Assembly (NCBI GenBank): GCA_936450465.1
Contig: OW388302.1
Span: 62,781,826 to 62,845,825, forward strand
Length of the DNA: 64,000 bases
DNA from: Gibbula magus
Lineage: Eukaryota > Mollusca > Gastropoda > Trochida > Trochidae
Reading direction: 5' to 3'
Positions 1 to 11,725 of the stretch are shown piece by piece (positions within the stretch are counted from its first letter, which is position 1; each line of letters opens with the position of its first letter). The position numbers and the translations under genes were made by a program. Below the pieces are notes generated by a model. It was given only the letters and a program-made list of their open reading frames with translations, had not been told where the DNA came from and searched no databases.

Positions 1-175
1 AGAACTAAAATAGATAGATAGATAGATAGACAGAACAGATAGATAGATAGACAGAACAGATAGATAAATAGATAGATAAATGTAGATAGATAGATAGAAA
101 ATTATTTATTTATTTATTTATAAATTTATTTATTTATTTATTTATGTGTTTGTTTGTATGTTTATTTATTTGTTT
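1..175. repeat. GATA and ATTT microsatellites
   Basis: Bases 11-99 are an interrupted run of GATA units with two 'acagaaca' interruptions. Bases 100-175 are a TTTA/ATTT run. Simple-sequence DNA with no coding content. Confidence 0.95.
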
Positions 176-769
176 ATAATCTTGCGTGAATGAAGATACA
201 ATGGTTTATGATATATTTACATTCATGAGAGACAGGTTAATACAGACAACCACAAACATTTTGCGAAGAAGTGGTTCCAGTGCAGTGGTTAAATTCACAT
301 ACATTAAGCATAGAATTAAGTCGTACATCATGGTCCCAGGCTTTCTGCAATATAAGTAAACTATATAACTAGTTTCAAATCTCCGTTTAACCCCATATCA
401 CCCCACCACAGTTTCAATATTTGGAGACAGCAAGTGTACCCTTAATTGCCATGACACAGGCTTTTTCTTTCAAAAAGAAGAAGTTTGGTTTGTTAATGGA
501 AAATAAAACGTGATACTGATGCTCTTTTCAAGTAGGTATATAACCAAAAATGTAGCAAAAATACAAATATAATTACGTCAGATGACAAAAAATCTGAAAC
601 TCTATTGACCCAACAACTCCAGATATTGAACACTGGTGTGTTTGTCTGAGGCACGTACACGATGTGTGGGTGTGTTTTATACAGTACGTGAAATATATAT
701 ACAGGGTTTAATGTATAGGCATAACGGGTGTCACATATATGTATATATATAGCTACTATTGACCTTCAA
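176..769. other. No gene seen
   Basis: AT-rich single-copy-looking DNA. I find no exon-like open frame with splice signals and no recognisable repeat. Confidence 0.5.
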
Positions 770-2050
770 TATTTGTCTACCTGTTCCAATTCAACCGTGT
801 ATTTGATTCCGCTAAGATCAAAGGCGTCCATCCAACAGGTGGTATAGCGTGTATATTGCAGTGGCGACGAGCTGTCAATCAAATTGTTCGGTATACCTTT
901 TAATTTCATACAGTGCATGCTTTGCAATAACAAACCTGTCTTAGGCCAAGGGAATAGGTTCACATTCCTTTTCGAAGGTGATTAAACCATGAAATCATGT
1001 CATAATAGCATCGACAATTGCAAGACCATTGTCAGTGATTGTTCAATTATTTTGTTAGGCAAACTATTTTGTTTCACTTCACTTTCCGAAGGTATTATGG
1101 ATATGAAGTGTTATAGCCTGTCAATTGAAATAACAATGAGTTTCAATCACATGACTCGGTGTTTTGTATATTTGTAAATACATCATGCTTTCGAATAACA
1201 AACGTTATCTTAGGCCAACGAAATTAGTTTACGATCCTTTTCGAAGGTATTTTAAAGAATGAAGTCATTTTACAAAAGCATCGACATTTTCAAGCCCGAC
1301 TTTCCGTTCATCGACCAGTTCAATGTTCTGTCCATCTAACTATCTTGATACCGAATATTGTTTAACTTGCTCGTCCCTTTCCGATGGTATTTTTGCAAAT
1401 CAAATATTACAAAACCATGCTGCCCATCAAACAGTTTGGTGCGTTGTTCAATTCAATCAGTGCACTCTTCGCAATATCAACGTGTTAAATACTACCTAAA
1501 GCCAAATATACTGTTTCATGTTCATTTTCAAATCTAGACTATGTTAGGATGCCAGGGCCCCGTTCAATAACAGCGAGCGCTTAAAATCGCTCATTGATTG
1601 CTCAATGTAGCGCTCAAGTAGCGCTCATCCTCTCCTGAAAGACACGGTTCAAAACCTCAAAGCTCGCTCGCTTTGCTACGTAGCGCTACATCGAGCAATC
1701 GCGTTCAAGAGAGGTTTAAAAGTAATCGCTAATTGAGCGATTACTTTGAAACCTCTCTTGAACACGGCCCAGATGTTACAAATGTTTGTTCATTGTTATC
1801 ATAGTGTCAATGGCCTGTCAATCAAAAGGCTAAGTGCTTTGTATAATTCGTAGTATCAAACCGGTGTGCAGCCAAACAAATCTCCCTTTCATAACCTTTT
1901 TCTTAGACAGGGCAAACTTGCCGTATTTCGGACAGTGTACAGATTCAATTATTTTCAATTACAAATAAAAATCCACTAATATTGACCCAACCCCGAAAGG
2001 CAGTATGTACAATGTACTTTGAGATCAACGGGAATTAGTTTGCCGAAAAT
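770..2050. repeat. Degenerate tandem repeat, roughly 270 bp unit
   Basis: Similar blocks recur around 850-1000, 1110-1290, 1380-1520 and 1800-1900. Shared landmarks are 'ctgtcaat', 'gcaataacaaac', 'cttaggccaa' and 'ccttttcgaaggt' followed by 'agcatcgaca'. Copies are heavily diverged and one spacer is interrupted by a foldback element at 1555-1770. Unit length is approximate. Confidence 0.55.
1555..1770. mobile_element. Foldback MITE-like element, family 1, copy 1
   Basis: About 216 bp, beginning 'gggccccgttcaataacag' and ending 'ctcttgaacacggccc'. Its ends are imperfect inverted repeats, and inside are nested palindromes ('tagcgctaca', 'taatcgctaattgagcgatta'). Near-identical copies lie at 11510-11725 and 43147-43350, so it is dispersed. 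No coding capacity. I could not define a target-site duplication, so the superfamily is unknown. Confidence 0.8.
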
Positions 2051-2880
2051 GGTATATGCACATGTCTACATGTGTACATGTGATACGATGCAGTGCATGT
2101 TAAAAAGAAACAGTTCTGTCATTTGGTCAAGAAAATTGTAAAATGTACAATGATATATACCTACTTTCATTGAGTTTTCACTTAGGTGTTGGTCTTAAGA
2201 CATACATTCAGTTGTTATGATAAAACGCTAATAGTGTCTTTCTACCCGAAATCCTAATTGTAACAGCTCATCTCGGTCTACATCTCATACACCCGACACT
2301 CAACATCCTATTAAATCCCATAATTCTAAGAAATAAGGAGACCTCGACTCAGTCTAGCACCTCTGTAATTCCGCTGCCCCTTCTAGCCTAGACATATAAT
2401 TGTCAAACAGCGATTGTTGAACCAAGGCACCTGTAATATGAGAGGCGATATCTCGATTGACAAGCACCCTGCAAGAACCAACCTGTTCCCTGCTCAAACG
2501 TTAGCCGTTACGAGATTTACGTTATATACCGTATTACATCTTGTTAGTGTATAAACTCACTTGCACAAACCCCCGACAGACAAAGGTGATCTTAGCTAAC
2601 TTTTACGGGACTGTGGCCGAATTTTGTTCTAATTAAGGGTCCTTGTGCAAATCGGAGGTTTGAAGATTCCATCTGTCTTTCGCACCCTGTCTCCGTCTCA
2701 TACATTTTGTCTCTGGCCCTGTTTTGTCTCTCAAATGATTATCCTTTTTCATGGTCTCTCTTTCCTGCTTCTTCCTCTTGTTCCCTCCGCTAATTGTATC
2801 TTGTTCTCTCTTTATCTCTTTATCTTAAAAATTTCGCATTCTCTAGCTCTTTGTCCATTTTCCCGTTCCTGTCGTTCTTA
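2051..2880. other. No gene seen; pyrimidine-rich lead-in to a minisatellite
   Basis: No coding exon is recognised. From about 2680 the + strand becomes CT-rich ('ctctttctctc'-like text) and resembles degenerate relatives of the 54-bp minisatellite that follows. Open frames here come from that composition. Confidence 0.5.
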
Positions 2881-2898
2881 ATTCCTATTGCACTCACG

Positions 2899-3816
2899 CC
2901 TCTCATTGTCTAGCTCTGTCCCTCGCACTCTGTCTCTGTATGTCTCCGTATGCCTCTCATTGTCTAGCTCTGTCCCTCGCACTCTGTCTCTGTATGTCTC
3001 CGTATGCCTCTCATTGTCTAGCTCTGTCCCTCGCACTCTGTCTCTGTATGTCTCCGTATGCCTCTCATTGTCTAGCTCTGTCCCTCGCACTCTGTCTCTG
3101 TATGTCTCCGTATGCCTCTCATTGTCTAGCTCTGTCCCTCGCACTCTGTCTCTGTATGTCTCCGTATGCCTCTCATTGTCTAGCTCTGTCCCTCGCACTC
3201 TGTCTCTGTATGTCTCCGTATGCCTCTCATTGTCTAGCTCTGTCCCTCGCACTCTGTCTCTGTATGTCTCCGTATGCCTCTCATTGTCTAGCTCTGTCCC
3301 TCGCACTCTGTCTCTGTATGTCTCCGTATGCCTCTCATTGTCTAGCTCTGTCCCTCGCACTCTGTCTCTGTATGTCTCCGTATGCCTCTCATTGTCTAGC
3401 TCTGTCCCTCGCACTCTGTCTCTGTATGTCTCCGTATGCCTCTCATTGTCTAGCTCTGTCCCTCGCACTCTGTCTCTGTATGTCTCCGTATGCCTCTCAT
3501 TGTCTAGCTCTGTCCCTCGCACTCTGTCTCTGTATGTCTCCGTATGCCTCTCATTGTCTAGCTCTGTCCCTCGCACTCTGTCTCTGTATGTCTCCGTATG
3601 CCTCTCATTGTCTAGCTCTGTCCCTCGCACTCTGTCTCTGTATGTCTCCGTATGCCTCTCATTGTCTAGCTCTGTCCCTCGCACTCTGTCTCTGTATGTC
3701 TCCGTATGCCTCTCATTGTCTAGCTCTGTCCCTCGCACTCTGTCTCTGTATGTCTCCGTATGCCTCTCATTGTCTAGCTCTGTCCCTCGCACTCTGTCTC
3801 TGTATGTCTCCGTATG
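2899..3816. repeat. 54-bp minisatellite, 17 copies, virtually identical
   Basis: The unit starts 'cctctcattgtctagctctg' and is 54 bp long. Seventeen consecutive units show no substitution I can find. Because 54 is a multiple of 3 and the unit lacks stops in several frames, it opens frames of about 300-330 codons on both strands. These translate to an 18-residue repeat with no splice or start context, so I treat them as non-coding. Such homogeneity implies very recent expansion, strong homogenisation or an assembly artefact. Confidence 0.97.
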
Positions 3817-4054
3817 TCAGTATCTTTCTCAATCTCGATCGAAAGAGTTTCCACTACACAAAACCACCACCAGAAACAAATAAACCTGAAAAGTTTGTAT
3901 ACTTCTAAATTTATAACATGTGAATCAAAAGAGGTGTTTATCATAGTTCATATACTTGTCCATTTTCATTTATAGCAGGGATCGACGAGTGGAACTGTAA
4001 CCCGCCCTCTACCCGGAAGGGAAATGACTTATTAGAGTATACACGGTACTCCAG

Positions 4055-4087
4055 TATAAGTATAAACACCGGCCCGTATATCAGTAC
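4055..4087 (+). promoter_or_regulatory. Candidate TATA + initiator core promoter
   Basis: A TATA-like motif, 'tataagtataaa', lies at 4055-4066. An initiator-like 'tcagtac' lies at 4081-4087. If the A at 4083 is +1, the TATA box starts at -28, the normal animal spacing. A short exon ending in a consensus donor follows directly, which raises the chance that this is real. It is on the same strand as gene A, the next recognised gene downstream. Confidence 0.45.
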
Positions 4088-4156
4088 AGCACGTGAGCGT
4101 TACCTGTCTTCCGGGACCTACCTGTAGGGGAATACCTGTGTTGACTGGACGCGCAG
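4083..4156 (+). other. Candidate non-coding first exon
   Basis: This 74-base stretch is GC-richer than its surroundings, contains no ATG and ends in 'gcgcag|gtaagt', a perfect consensus donor. It would suit a 5' UTR exon spliced to the acceptor at 28426|28427 of gene A, which has a UTR-type first segment. The link across 24 kb is inference; the exon could belong to an unseen transcript. Confidence 0.4.
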
Positions 4157-4764
4157 GTAAGTCTTTTAACTGCAATTTGTAAACAGGTGATACGATTGTG
4201 AATGCTAATGAGTACAATATAGCGGATACATCACACCTGATTTGAATACCATATATGTGTGCTACAGCTGATAGAACTTTGATTTAATTCTGAACAGTTG
4301 TGAGATTCCATACAGCGAATATGTCAAACTAAATTGAAAGCGAAAATTTCTAAACGCAGTATTCCTGACAGACCACGTTATCTCATTTGATTGTATATAC
4401 TTCTATAATACAGCGGATATATTACTTTTGATCGTATCTATATTTTATATATGGGTGGATCTATGGATTGAAAGTGCATTGTATTAAACTACACAAGAGC
4501 ATGACATAACTTCCGATCAAGAAGATACCTCTAAGTTCAGTTTGGAATTGACGTTGAGTGTGGCAAGATTATTTCGAATCGTGTCTTTGAGTAAAACTAA
4601 AACATTTGCTTTTCGTGAATCATTTAGCATATCTGGATAGTGTCATTCAGTAATAGCAGCATTTGCTGTTCGTGACGTGGCAGAGATCTGTACTAATTTA
4701 TATTCTCGATATGTGAATCACTCGTATAAAGGTATCAATAGTATTTTGTGTTTAAGTGTTTTGT
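4157..4764. other. No gene seen
   Basis: AT-rich DNA after the candidate donor. No repeat family or exon recognised. Confidence 0.5.
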
Positions 4765-4768
4765 TTAA

Positions 4769-5123
4769 AGGGGCAGTAGCACGTGTTTTGCAAATTTTAT
4801 TTTTTCAAATTTCCCATTTATAATGATAGTTGATGTCATTTATATTTTCTTTAGAGGCTAAAACATCTTATTACACAAACCAATTATCCGCAGTGGTAAA
4901 AACGGTGATGCGTATAAGGCAAAAATAGCATGGCGGCCATTTTATTGTGAACACATTTTATTATTTCGAATGACAAAAACGATTCCCTAGGCTTCACAAA
5001 AACATTTACACTCATCTTTAACTTGATTTTCCGAAGAGAGAAGGGTGTTTAACTATTGGTGACATTATTTTTCAAATACATTTCATCGATTTATTTAAGC
5101 GAAAAAAACGTGCTACTGCCCCT
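4769..5123 (+). mobile_element. TTAA-flanked MITE, family 2, copy 1
   Basis: A 355-bp element with terminal inverted repeats beginning 'aggggcagtagcacgt', flanked on both sides by TTAA (4765-4768 and 5124-5127). It has no open frame. Related copies are at 25684-26039, 38209-38563 (opposite orientation) and 45873-46216. TTAA target duplications are characteristic of piggyBac-type transposition, so this is probably a non-autonomous passenger of such an element. The termini do not begin CCC as in classical piggyBac, so the assignment is tentative. Confidence 0.85.
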
Positions 5124-5127
5124 TTAA

Positions 5128-7010
5128 TGACTCGTGTGTAAAAGTGTGTATTATTGCTCAATTATAGATTTGTGTTTAGGCCTGTTTAGGTTGATGGACC
5201 ATAGTATACTTACTAGTTATTCAGAGTAGGCCTATATTTACCTACTGTTCATAACATATGTCCCACTTTGATTTGTATCATATACGGATAGATCTCAACT
5301 GATTGCAGTGTGTCCCACTGTGATTGGTATGATAGATTCTGATTGTCAATGTTTGATATCTGGATATATAAGATAGCATTATGGTGCTGGGTTATATCAA
5401 CCATTGGAGTTTAGAATCTGGCATACATATAGATTATATTATTATCGCTGCTAAAATATTTATTTGATGTTTAACAAAATGCGATTGATAATATTATCAA
5501 CGACAGAATCAATCGACCAAGGGAGTGATTTCAAACCTTACAGATTCCACGTAGACTTGAGGTTATATTCTCGTGACGTTCAGGTAGTGTTATATATGAA
5601 CGGGTGTCAATTACTCGACCTCGAGCCATTCTACAACAAAACTCATAATCGTGAATTGTTGGAGTGGGGTCGTATTTCTAACACCCTTGTAAATAGCCCT
5701 GCCAGCAGGTTTAATGGGTCCACAACACCCCTACACGCACCCTGAACCTAGAAATGAGAGGGTTGTTACTTGTAAATATGAAATGTATATCTTTTAAGAG
5801 TTTTGGCACGTCAATTGACCCATCATTTGTCATTTGTAGCATATGTTTATTGCCATTTAAGTATCTACTAGTCATAAGACCAGTACACTGATATGTTAAC
5901 TGACGAAGTACACCTAAACTGCATTTCGTACAAGCAATACAAGCAATACAAGCAATACAATCAAGTACTCAAACACGGGGATGGAAATATTTCCCCCAAT
6001 GAAACACTAAAACCACGCGTCGCACGTGCAGAGGATGAAATTAAAAAGTTTGTAAACTCTATACCGTTTAGAATTTGGTCAAGAACATTTGGTCAAGAAC
6101 ATTTGGTCAAGAGACAATTACGGGGAATCTTTAGCATACGAAGTAAAGAAACAAAGAGACAGATTGATGGAGAAACTTGTATGGATATTGGTAATGCAAG
6201 TTTCAATATTATTTTTGAACGTTATCAGAATGTTTTAATCATGGAATCTTACACTCGTCATTATTTTGCTTATTCTTCTAGTTCCATAAATTTTACATAC
6301 AAATTTATAAAAGAAAGTGGTTAAACCATTAAATCCATCTTTCCTTTTAGAGATGTATTTAAATTATATATCAAAAGTAATAATGTTAATACATTTTGGG
6401 CACGCATTTCGTTTTGAAAGCTTTTATTGCTTTTGACTGATTACAGATTTATACATTCGCTGAATTGAAATGTGGTTTGGGATTAAGAATAATTATGTTT
6501 ATTTGACGCCGTTTGTCTCGTCATCTCCTGGTGGCGTCTGTCATTCAGGTCCCGTGTCATCTGTTAATTACAGGTGTTCAATAATCAAATAAATACAAAC
6601 TCTATTAGTTTTGTCGTTTATATCTATGGTTTCTATGACTTTTGTGTTAATTACTATGGTTCATGACATTGTACTATACGAAACCAGACAAAATAAGCGA
6701 GACATATATATATCGAGAATATGTATAAAAATACTATTGAAAAAAAATAAAACAATGTCAGTTCAATGTTTGATAATTAATGCCATTATGAGACTTTGCT
6801 ACAATAGTATTAGTTAGACATAAATATCGACTTGCATCATTGTTCTATTATAAATGCTGAGTCTATATGTAACGCATTATCCACTATATTGACAAGACAA
6901 AGCATACATGTACAGGATATAAATATATGTATTGACTAATATGACAGCAATACGCATTTATCTAAGGTGACATCCGGGTAGGTGTCACGTGTGCATGTTA
7001 TTGTCATGTG
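5128..7010. other. No supportable gene; one unexplained 143-codon frame
   Basis: An open frame at 5893-6324 (+) starts in a short tandem repeat ('aagcaatac' x3). It also includes a triplicated 'tttggtcaaga' stretch. It matches no family I recognise and has no splice or promoter context. It could be a decayed mobile-element fragment. The rest of the interval is AT-rich with no recognised feature. Confidence 0.4.
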
Positions 7011-7011
7011 T

Positions 7012-7262
7012 TAAACCCCTAGACTGTATACGTGTCCACTGATACACCCTCATCCCGGCAGCAGGGTATAGGGCAGTGGTGAGTGCTTTCGAATTTGACC
7101 ATAAGCTCTGGGGTTCGATTCTCTCAATTAAAGCGCTTGGAAAGTTTTCTGTAGAGAATTGATGTACATGCAGTAAAAATTGTTGTACATTCTTCATTGA
7201 AAGTCAGTGCAGTATCAATAATAAATAACAATTACAGCCGACGTTCGCAGGTTTCACCTTAA
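7012..7262 (+). mobile_element. Degenerate tRNA-derived SINE
   Basis: Contains a tRNA B-box-like 'ggggttcgattctc' near 7110. Downstream text resembles the SINE at 54255-54490: 'catgcagtaaaaatt', 'cagtgcagtatc', then 'gttcgcaggtttcacc'. Strongly diverged and not functional. Confidence 0.5.
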
Positions 7263-7551
7263 TGCATTCACACTGGGTGTTTGGGGGTGGGGGGAGGTTT
7301 TGTTCTTTCTGCAATAAGTTTGACAATCGTGACATAAGTGAAGAACTATCACCAGCAGTGGTACACCCATATCAGCTCACTCTAGTCTTTGGTCCAAATA
7401 CGACACCACACGGCAAGCTATATAGTTTACGGTTCCTTTAATCAGAATGCTAAAAATATGTTTAAATGTTATCCCATGTTACATCTACCATCCTTCTCCA
7501 TCAAAACGTTTCTTCTACTTGTACTCTGATTGCCTGATACACTGTAACTAA

Positions 7552-7761
7552 CACTTGACGCTGAATGAAATGAGATGAAGAACGAGACAGAACAACAGGG
7601 TATTTGTAGTAGAGTTGTCTATAAAACTATCCCGACAGACCTGGCTGAACAAGTACATGTGTGCGGAATCGATCACAGTAATAATTATTTTTCCTTCACT
7701 TTCGACAGTCATGGTTTCCCCTGAAAAGAAAGTCTCATTTCATTCCATTCAGCGTCAAGTG
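7552..7761. mobile_element. Foldback MITE-like element, 210 bp
   Basis: The left end 'cacttgacgctgaatg' and right end 'cattcagcgtcaagtg' are inverted repeats. The match continues inward through 'aaatgaga' and its complement. No open frame. Only one copy is seen in the window, so its mobility is inferred from structure. Confidence 0.65.
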
Positions 7762-7764
7762 TAA

Positions 7765-8905
7765 GATATATCGTATGTCAGAGGTTTCTTCACAATACAA
7801 ATATGACACTTACATGCATGGATACATAATTCGAAGAAGCATTTGTGCTATAAATGCTGACTCTTCAAAATATCAAATACGTATCTGAGGGGCTGTTTCA
7901 TATCGTGTATAAATATCAGCGTAAATGCATCCATACCCAAGTGTGCCATATGACTACCACGAAACTAGTGCAAATGTATATCCCTTCATCCTTATGTATA
8001 TCCCTCTGTTGTCCAACTGATTGTTTTAGTAAGCGAGTCTGAACTCTACATGCATGTCTGTTCATATTCTTGTTGAGTCAGGTTCATAGATGTTGAAATA
8101 ATATTATTTGAGGTTTCTAATACTATAATAATAAGAATTTGATACTTATATATTGCACCTTTTCCACACCCTTAGGTATGCTCAAGGTGCTACAATTATC
8201 CTTTAGGAATCGTGTACAGTCTGAGCCTCATATATAGTCCAGTAAATCCAACCATGCTTGTATATATAGGTATTCACGACATTAGATGCGAAAATGTGTT
8301 CAAGAATCAAAATCTGGTATATTCATGAATTTGTATATTGCATGAAAGTAAAACCAGAACGTATTACCTATGCACTTAAATTATACATACTTATACATAC
8401 TTATATCAACAAGAATAGTGATAGGCACGTCCTATTATACTATTCCGTGACTTGGAATACTTTCGCTATTCAAGTGGACATAACGTACATGTATATGGCA
8501 GAACTGTTTGGTGTATAAGTAGAATACGGCGTTCCTATTCATAAGGCAAGTTTGAGGAACTCACATCATGATGTTAACATAGACCTGTACGACTTACATG
8601 CCAAATTGTAAACCAGATAGGTAAGGCTTAGCTAATTGTAAATAGAGTATATCACAAATATAACAATGATGTGTAAGATTTAGCTGAACTATATTCTCGT
8701 GTCCAACATATACTTTATCATAATTTCATTTTTTACTTTAAAATAATATCATATCAAGTATGTTTGTTTTGGCATGTGGTCCTGTTTATAACACTAATGA
8801 TAGATACCATATGAGGTTCAGCATCAATGGGCGGGGATCATGACCGGATTGGTGACCCTCCTCATTACTGAAACGTTGTATACCCAATCCGACACTGAAA
8901 CGCTT
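7765..8905. other. No gene seen
   Basis: AT-rich DNA. A piece at about 8150-8200 ('ttgcacctttt...ctcaaggtgc') resembles a fragment of the interspersed repeat at 47632-47900. No exon recognised. Confidence 0.45.
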
Positions 8906-8908
8906 GTA

Positions 8909-9660
8909 GAGAGTTTTGTCACCTGGATAAGTGATTTTTTTCACATGTGTTCACAAGAGTACATGGTCATACACAAGTTCCACGTGTTAAACGTGTTGTG
9001 AGTCACGTGTTGAGAGTTTTGTCACCTGGATAAGTGATTTTTTTCACATGTGTTCACAAGACTACATGGTCATACACCAGTTCCACGTGTTAAACGTGTT
9101 GTGAGTCACGTGTTGAGAGTTTTGTCACCTGGATACATTTTTTTCACATGTGTTCACAAGAGTACATGGTCATACACCAGTTCCACGTGTTAAACGTGTT
9201 GTGAGTCACGTGTTGAGAGTTTTGTCACCTGGATAAGTGATTTTTTTCACATGTGTTCACAAGAGTACATGGTCATACACCAGTTCCACGTGTTAAACGT
9301 GTTGTGAGTCACGTGTTGAGAGTTTTGTCACCTGGATAAGTGATTTTTTTCACATGTGTTCACAAGAGTACATGGTCATACACCAGTTCCACGTGTTAAA
9401 CGTGTTGTGAGTCACGTGTTGAGAGTTTTGTCACCTGGATAAGTGATTTTTTTCACATGTGTTCACAAGAGTACATGGTCATACACCAGTTCCACGTGTT
9501 AAACGTGTTGTGAGTCACGTGTTGAGAGTTTTGTCACCTGGATAAGTGATTTTTTTCACATGTGTTCACAAGAGTACATGGTCATACACCAGTTCCATGT
9601 GTTAAACGTGTTGTGAGTCACGTGTTGAGAGTTTTGTCACCTGGATAAGTGACTTAGTTC
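8909..9660. repeat. 103-bp tandem array with paired CACGTG motifs
   Basis: About seven units start at 8909, 9012, 9115 and then roughly every 103 bp to 9627; the third has a small deletion. Each unit carries two CACGTG palindromes ('ttccacgtgtt' and 'gtcacgtgttg') around 'aaacgtgttgtgag'. CACGTG is the core E-box bound by bHLH proteins such as Myc/Max and USF. I cannot say whether it is used here. Confidence 0.95.
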
Positions 9661-9917
9661 GACATGTGCACCCAGCAGTACGGTGGGTACCTGGAATGGT
9701 ATGATACGTGGTACTGTGAGTTTGAATGTTGAGCGGGTGCATACTCCCCAGGGAGTCTTCTGTTTTCTTCGACAATGGGTAATACAATAACATCAGCACT
9801 TTGAACACCCATTCTGAAAAAAGATCGACACACTATTATTTTATATTTTGATTTTAATTATATTAAATTCTATATATTAATGTTTTAAGGAAAAACAGTT
9901 TAACGAGGTAAGACAAA

Positions 9918-10606
9918 ACGTCAGTTATTGGTAATGTAAAAGTTACATAAAATCAGTTATTAGTAATGTAAAATTTCAATAAAATTCAGTTATTGGTAAT
10001 GTGAAAGTTCAATAAAAACCAGTTATTAGTATTGTAAAAGTTCCATAAAAGTCAGTTATTGGTAATGTAAAAGTTCAATAAAATTCAGTTATTGGTAATG
10101 AAAAAGTTCAATAAAAGCCAGTTATTAGTATTGTAAAGGTTCTATAAAAGTCAGTTATTGGTAATGTAAAAGTTCAATAAAAGTCACTTAATGGTAATGT
10201 AAAGGTTCAATAAAAATCAGTTATTAGTAATGTAAAATTTCAATAAAATTCAGTTATTGGTAATGTGAAAGTTCAATAAAAACCAGTTATTAGTATTGTA
10301 AAAGTTCCATAAAAGTCAGTTATTGGTAATGTAAAAGTTCAATAAAATTCAGTTATTGGTAATGAAAAAGTTCAATAAAAGCCAGTTATTAGTATTGTAA
10401 AGGTTCTATAAAAGTCAGTTATTGGTAATGTGAAAGTTCAATAAAAGTCAGTTATTGGTAATGTGAAAGTTCAATAAAAGTCAGTTATTGGTAATGTGAA
10501 CGTTCAATAAAAGTCAGTTATTGGCAATGTGAAAGTTCAATAAATGTCAGTTATTGGCAATGTAAAATTTCAATAAAAGTCAGTTATTGGTAATGTAAAA
10601 GAACGG
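9918..10606. repeat. 33-bp tandem array with 264-bp higher-order duplication
   Basis: About 21 units of the form 'cagttattggtaatgtaaaa' plus 'gttcaataaaa'. A run of eight variants starting near 9957 is repeated in the same order from 10221, a period of 264 bp. This shows that multi-unit blocks were duplicated. Non-coding. Confidence 0.92.
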
Positions 10607-10845
10607 ACATAATTATTCAGGGGACTGCGACAGTCTCGTCAGATAGCAGTAATCCCCGAGTCACGGGTAATAAGTCTGGGGTTCGGGGGAATGGGGAATC
10701 TAGTGGTGTATATTTCACCCCAATCAGACACCTTTATTGAGTATAAGATAGCGGTAATGGCTTGTCAGGAGATCAAACCCGGGATATCGCTTAGATCTAT
10801 GGATCCAATTGGACCGGCGCGCCTATAGCACGTTCTTGAAATGTG

Positions 10846-11290
10846 CAATAACTAGCATGATAAAACGTGCAAAGCGAGAAAATCGACGTGATAATGTGCG
10901 TTTATTTCTATCTGCACGTGCATATATTTGACTTTGTGACATATAGTCCAAAATGAAAGTTTAAAGCGAGAAATGGGCGTGAACCACGTGCAATATATAT
11001 CTGTAAGTACATTACTATATTCTTAGACTTTTTGATGTTTAGAACAAAATGAAAGTTTAAAGCGAGAAATTGGCGTGACCACGGGTAACCTATTCTATCG
11101 GCAATTGCATTTCTATTCTTGGATTTGATTATATCTGGAACAAAACGAAGTTATAAAAAGAGAAAATGGGCATGACCACGTGTTTATTCAGCATTTGACA
11201 CAGATATGCACATGAACTTCGGGAAATTGGCTTACGAGCGCGTTTAAAGTGATGAAAGGGACGAGGTCACGGGCATTCACTGTAATCTAC
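10846..11290. repeat. Degenerate ~110-bp tandem repeat
   Basis: Four to five diverged units share 'aaagcgagaaa', 'gggcgtg' with 'accacgtg' and 'ttctattctt'-like text. Unit length is approximate. Confidence 0.7.
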
Positions 11291-11509
11291 AACCAGTTGC
11301 TCGTTAACAGAGACGTGCACGTGAAATTCATGAGTGAGGTGTGCACAGTTCACATGAGGCAGAGAGGGGAAAAAGGGGTGTCGTTGATATTATTGATAAA
11401 CTGTTCAATATGACATCGCATGTCGAATTCATAATGTTTTTAAATGCATGATTCTTACATAGTACCTTCGCAGTACAGGTTTCATTTGTTCGCTGGAATA
11501 TACAGTACA

Positions 11510-11725
11510 GGGCTCCGTTCCATAACAGCGAGCGCTTATATTCGCTCATTGATTGCTCAATGTAGCGCTCAAGTAGCACTCATTCTCTCCTGAACGACAC
11601 GGTGCAAAACCTCAGAGATCGCTCGCTTTGCTTCGTAGCGCTACATTGATCAATCGCGTTCAAGAGAGGTTTAAAAGTAATCGCTAATTGAGCGATTACT
11701 TTTAAACCTCTCTTGAACACGGCCC
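11510..11725. mobile_element. Foldback MITE-like element, family 1, copy 2
   Basis: Same size, order of palindromes and ends as the copy at 1555-1770, beginning 'gggctccgttccataacag' and ending 'cttgaacacggccc'. Differences are scattered substitutions. Confidence 0.8.

Noticed and set aside
2878..3908. Open frames of 304-331 codons on both strands
   Set aside because: Products of the 54-bp minisatellite; 54 is divisible by three, so frames stay open by arithmetic.
5893..6324. 143-codon frame as a gene
   Set aside because: Begins in short tandem repeats, contains another triplicated segment, and has no splice signals or recognised domain.
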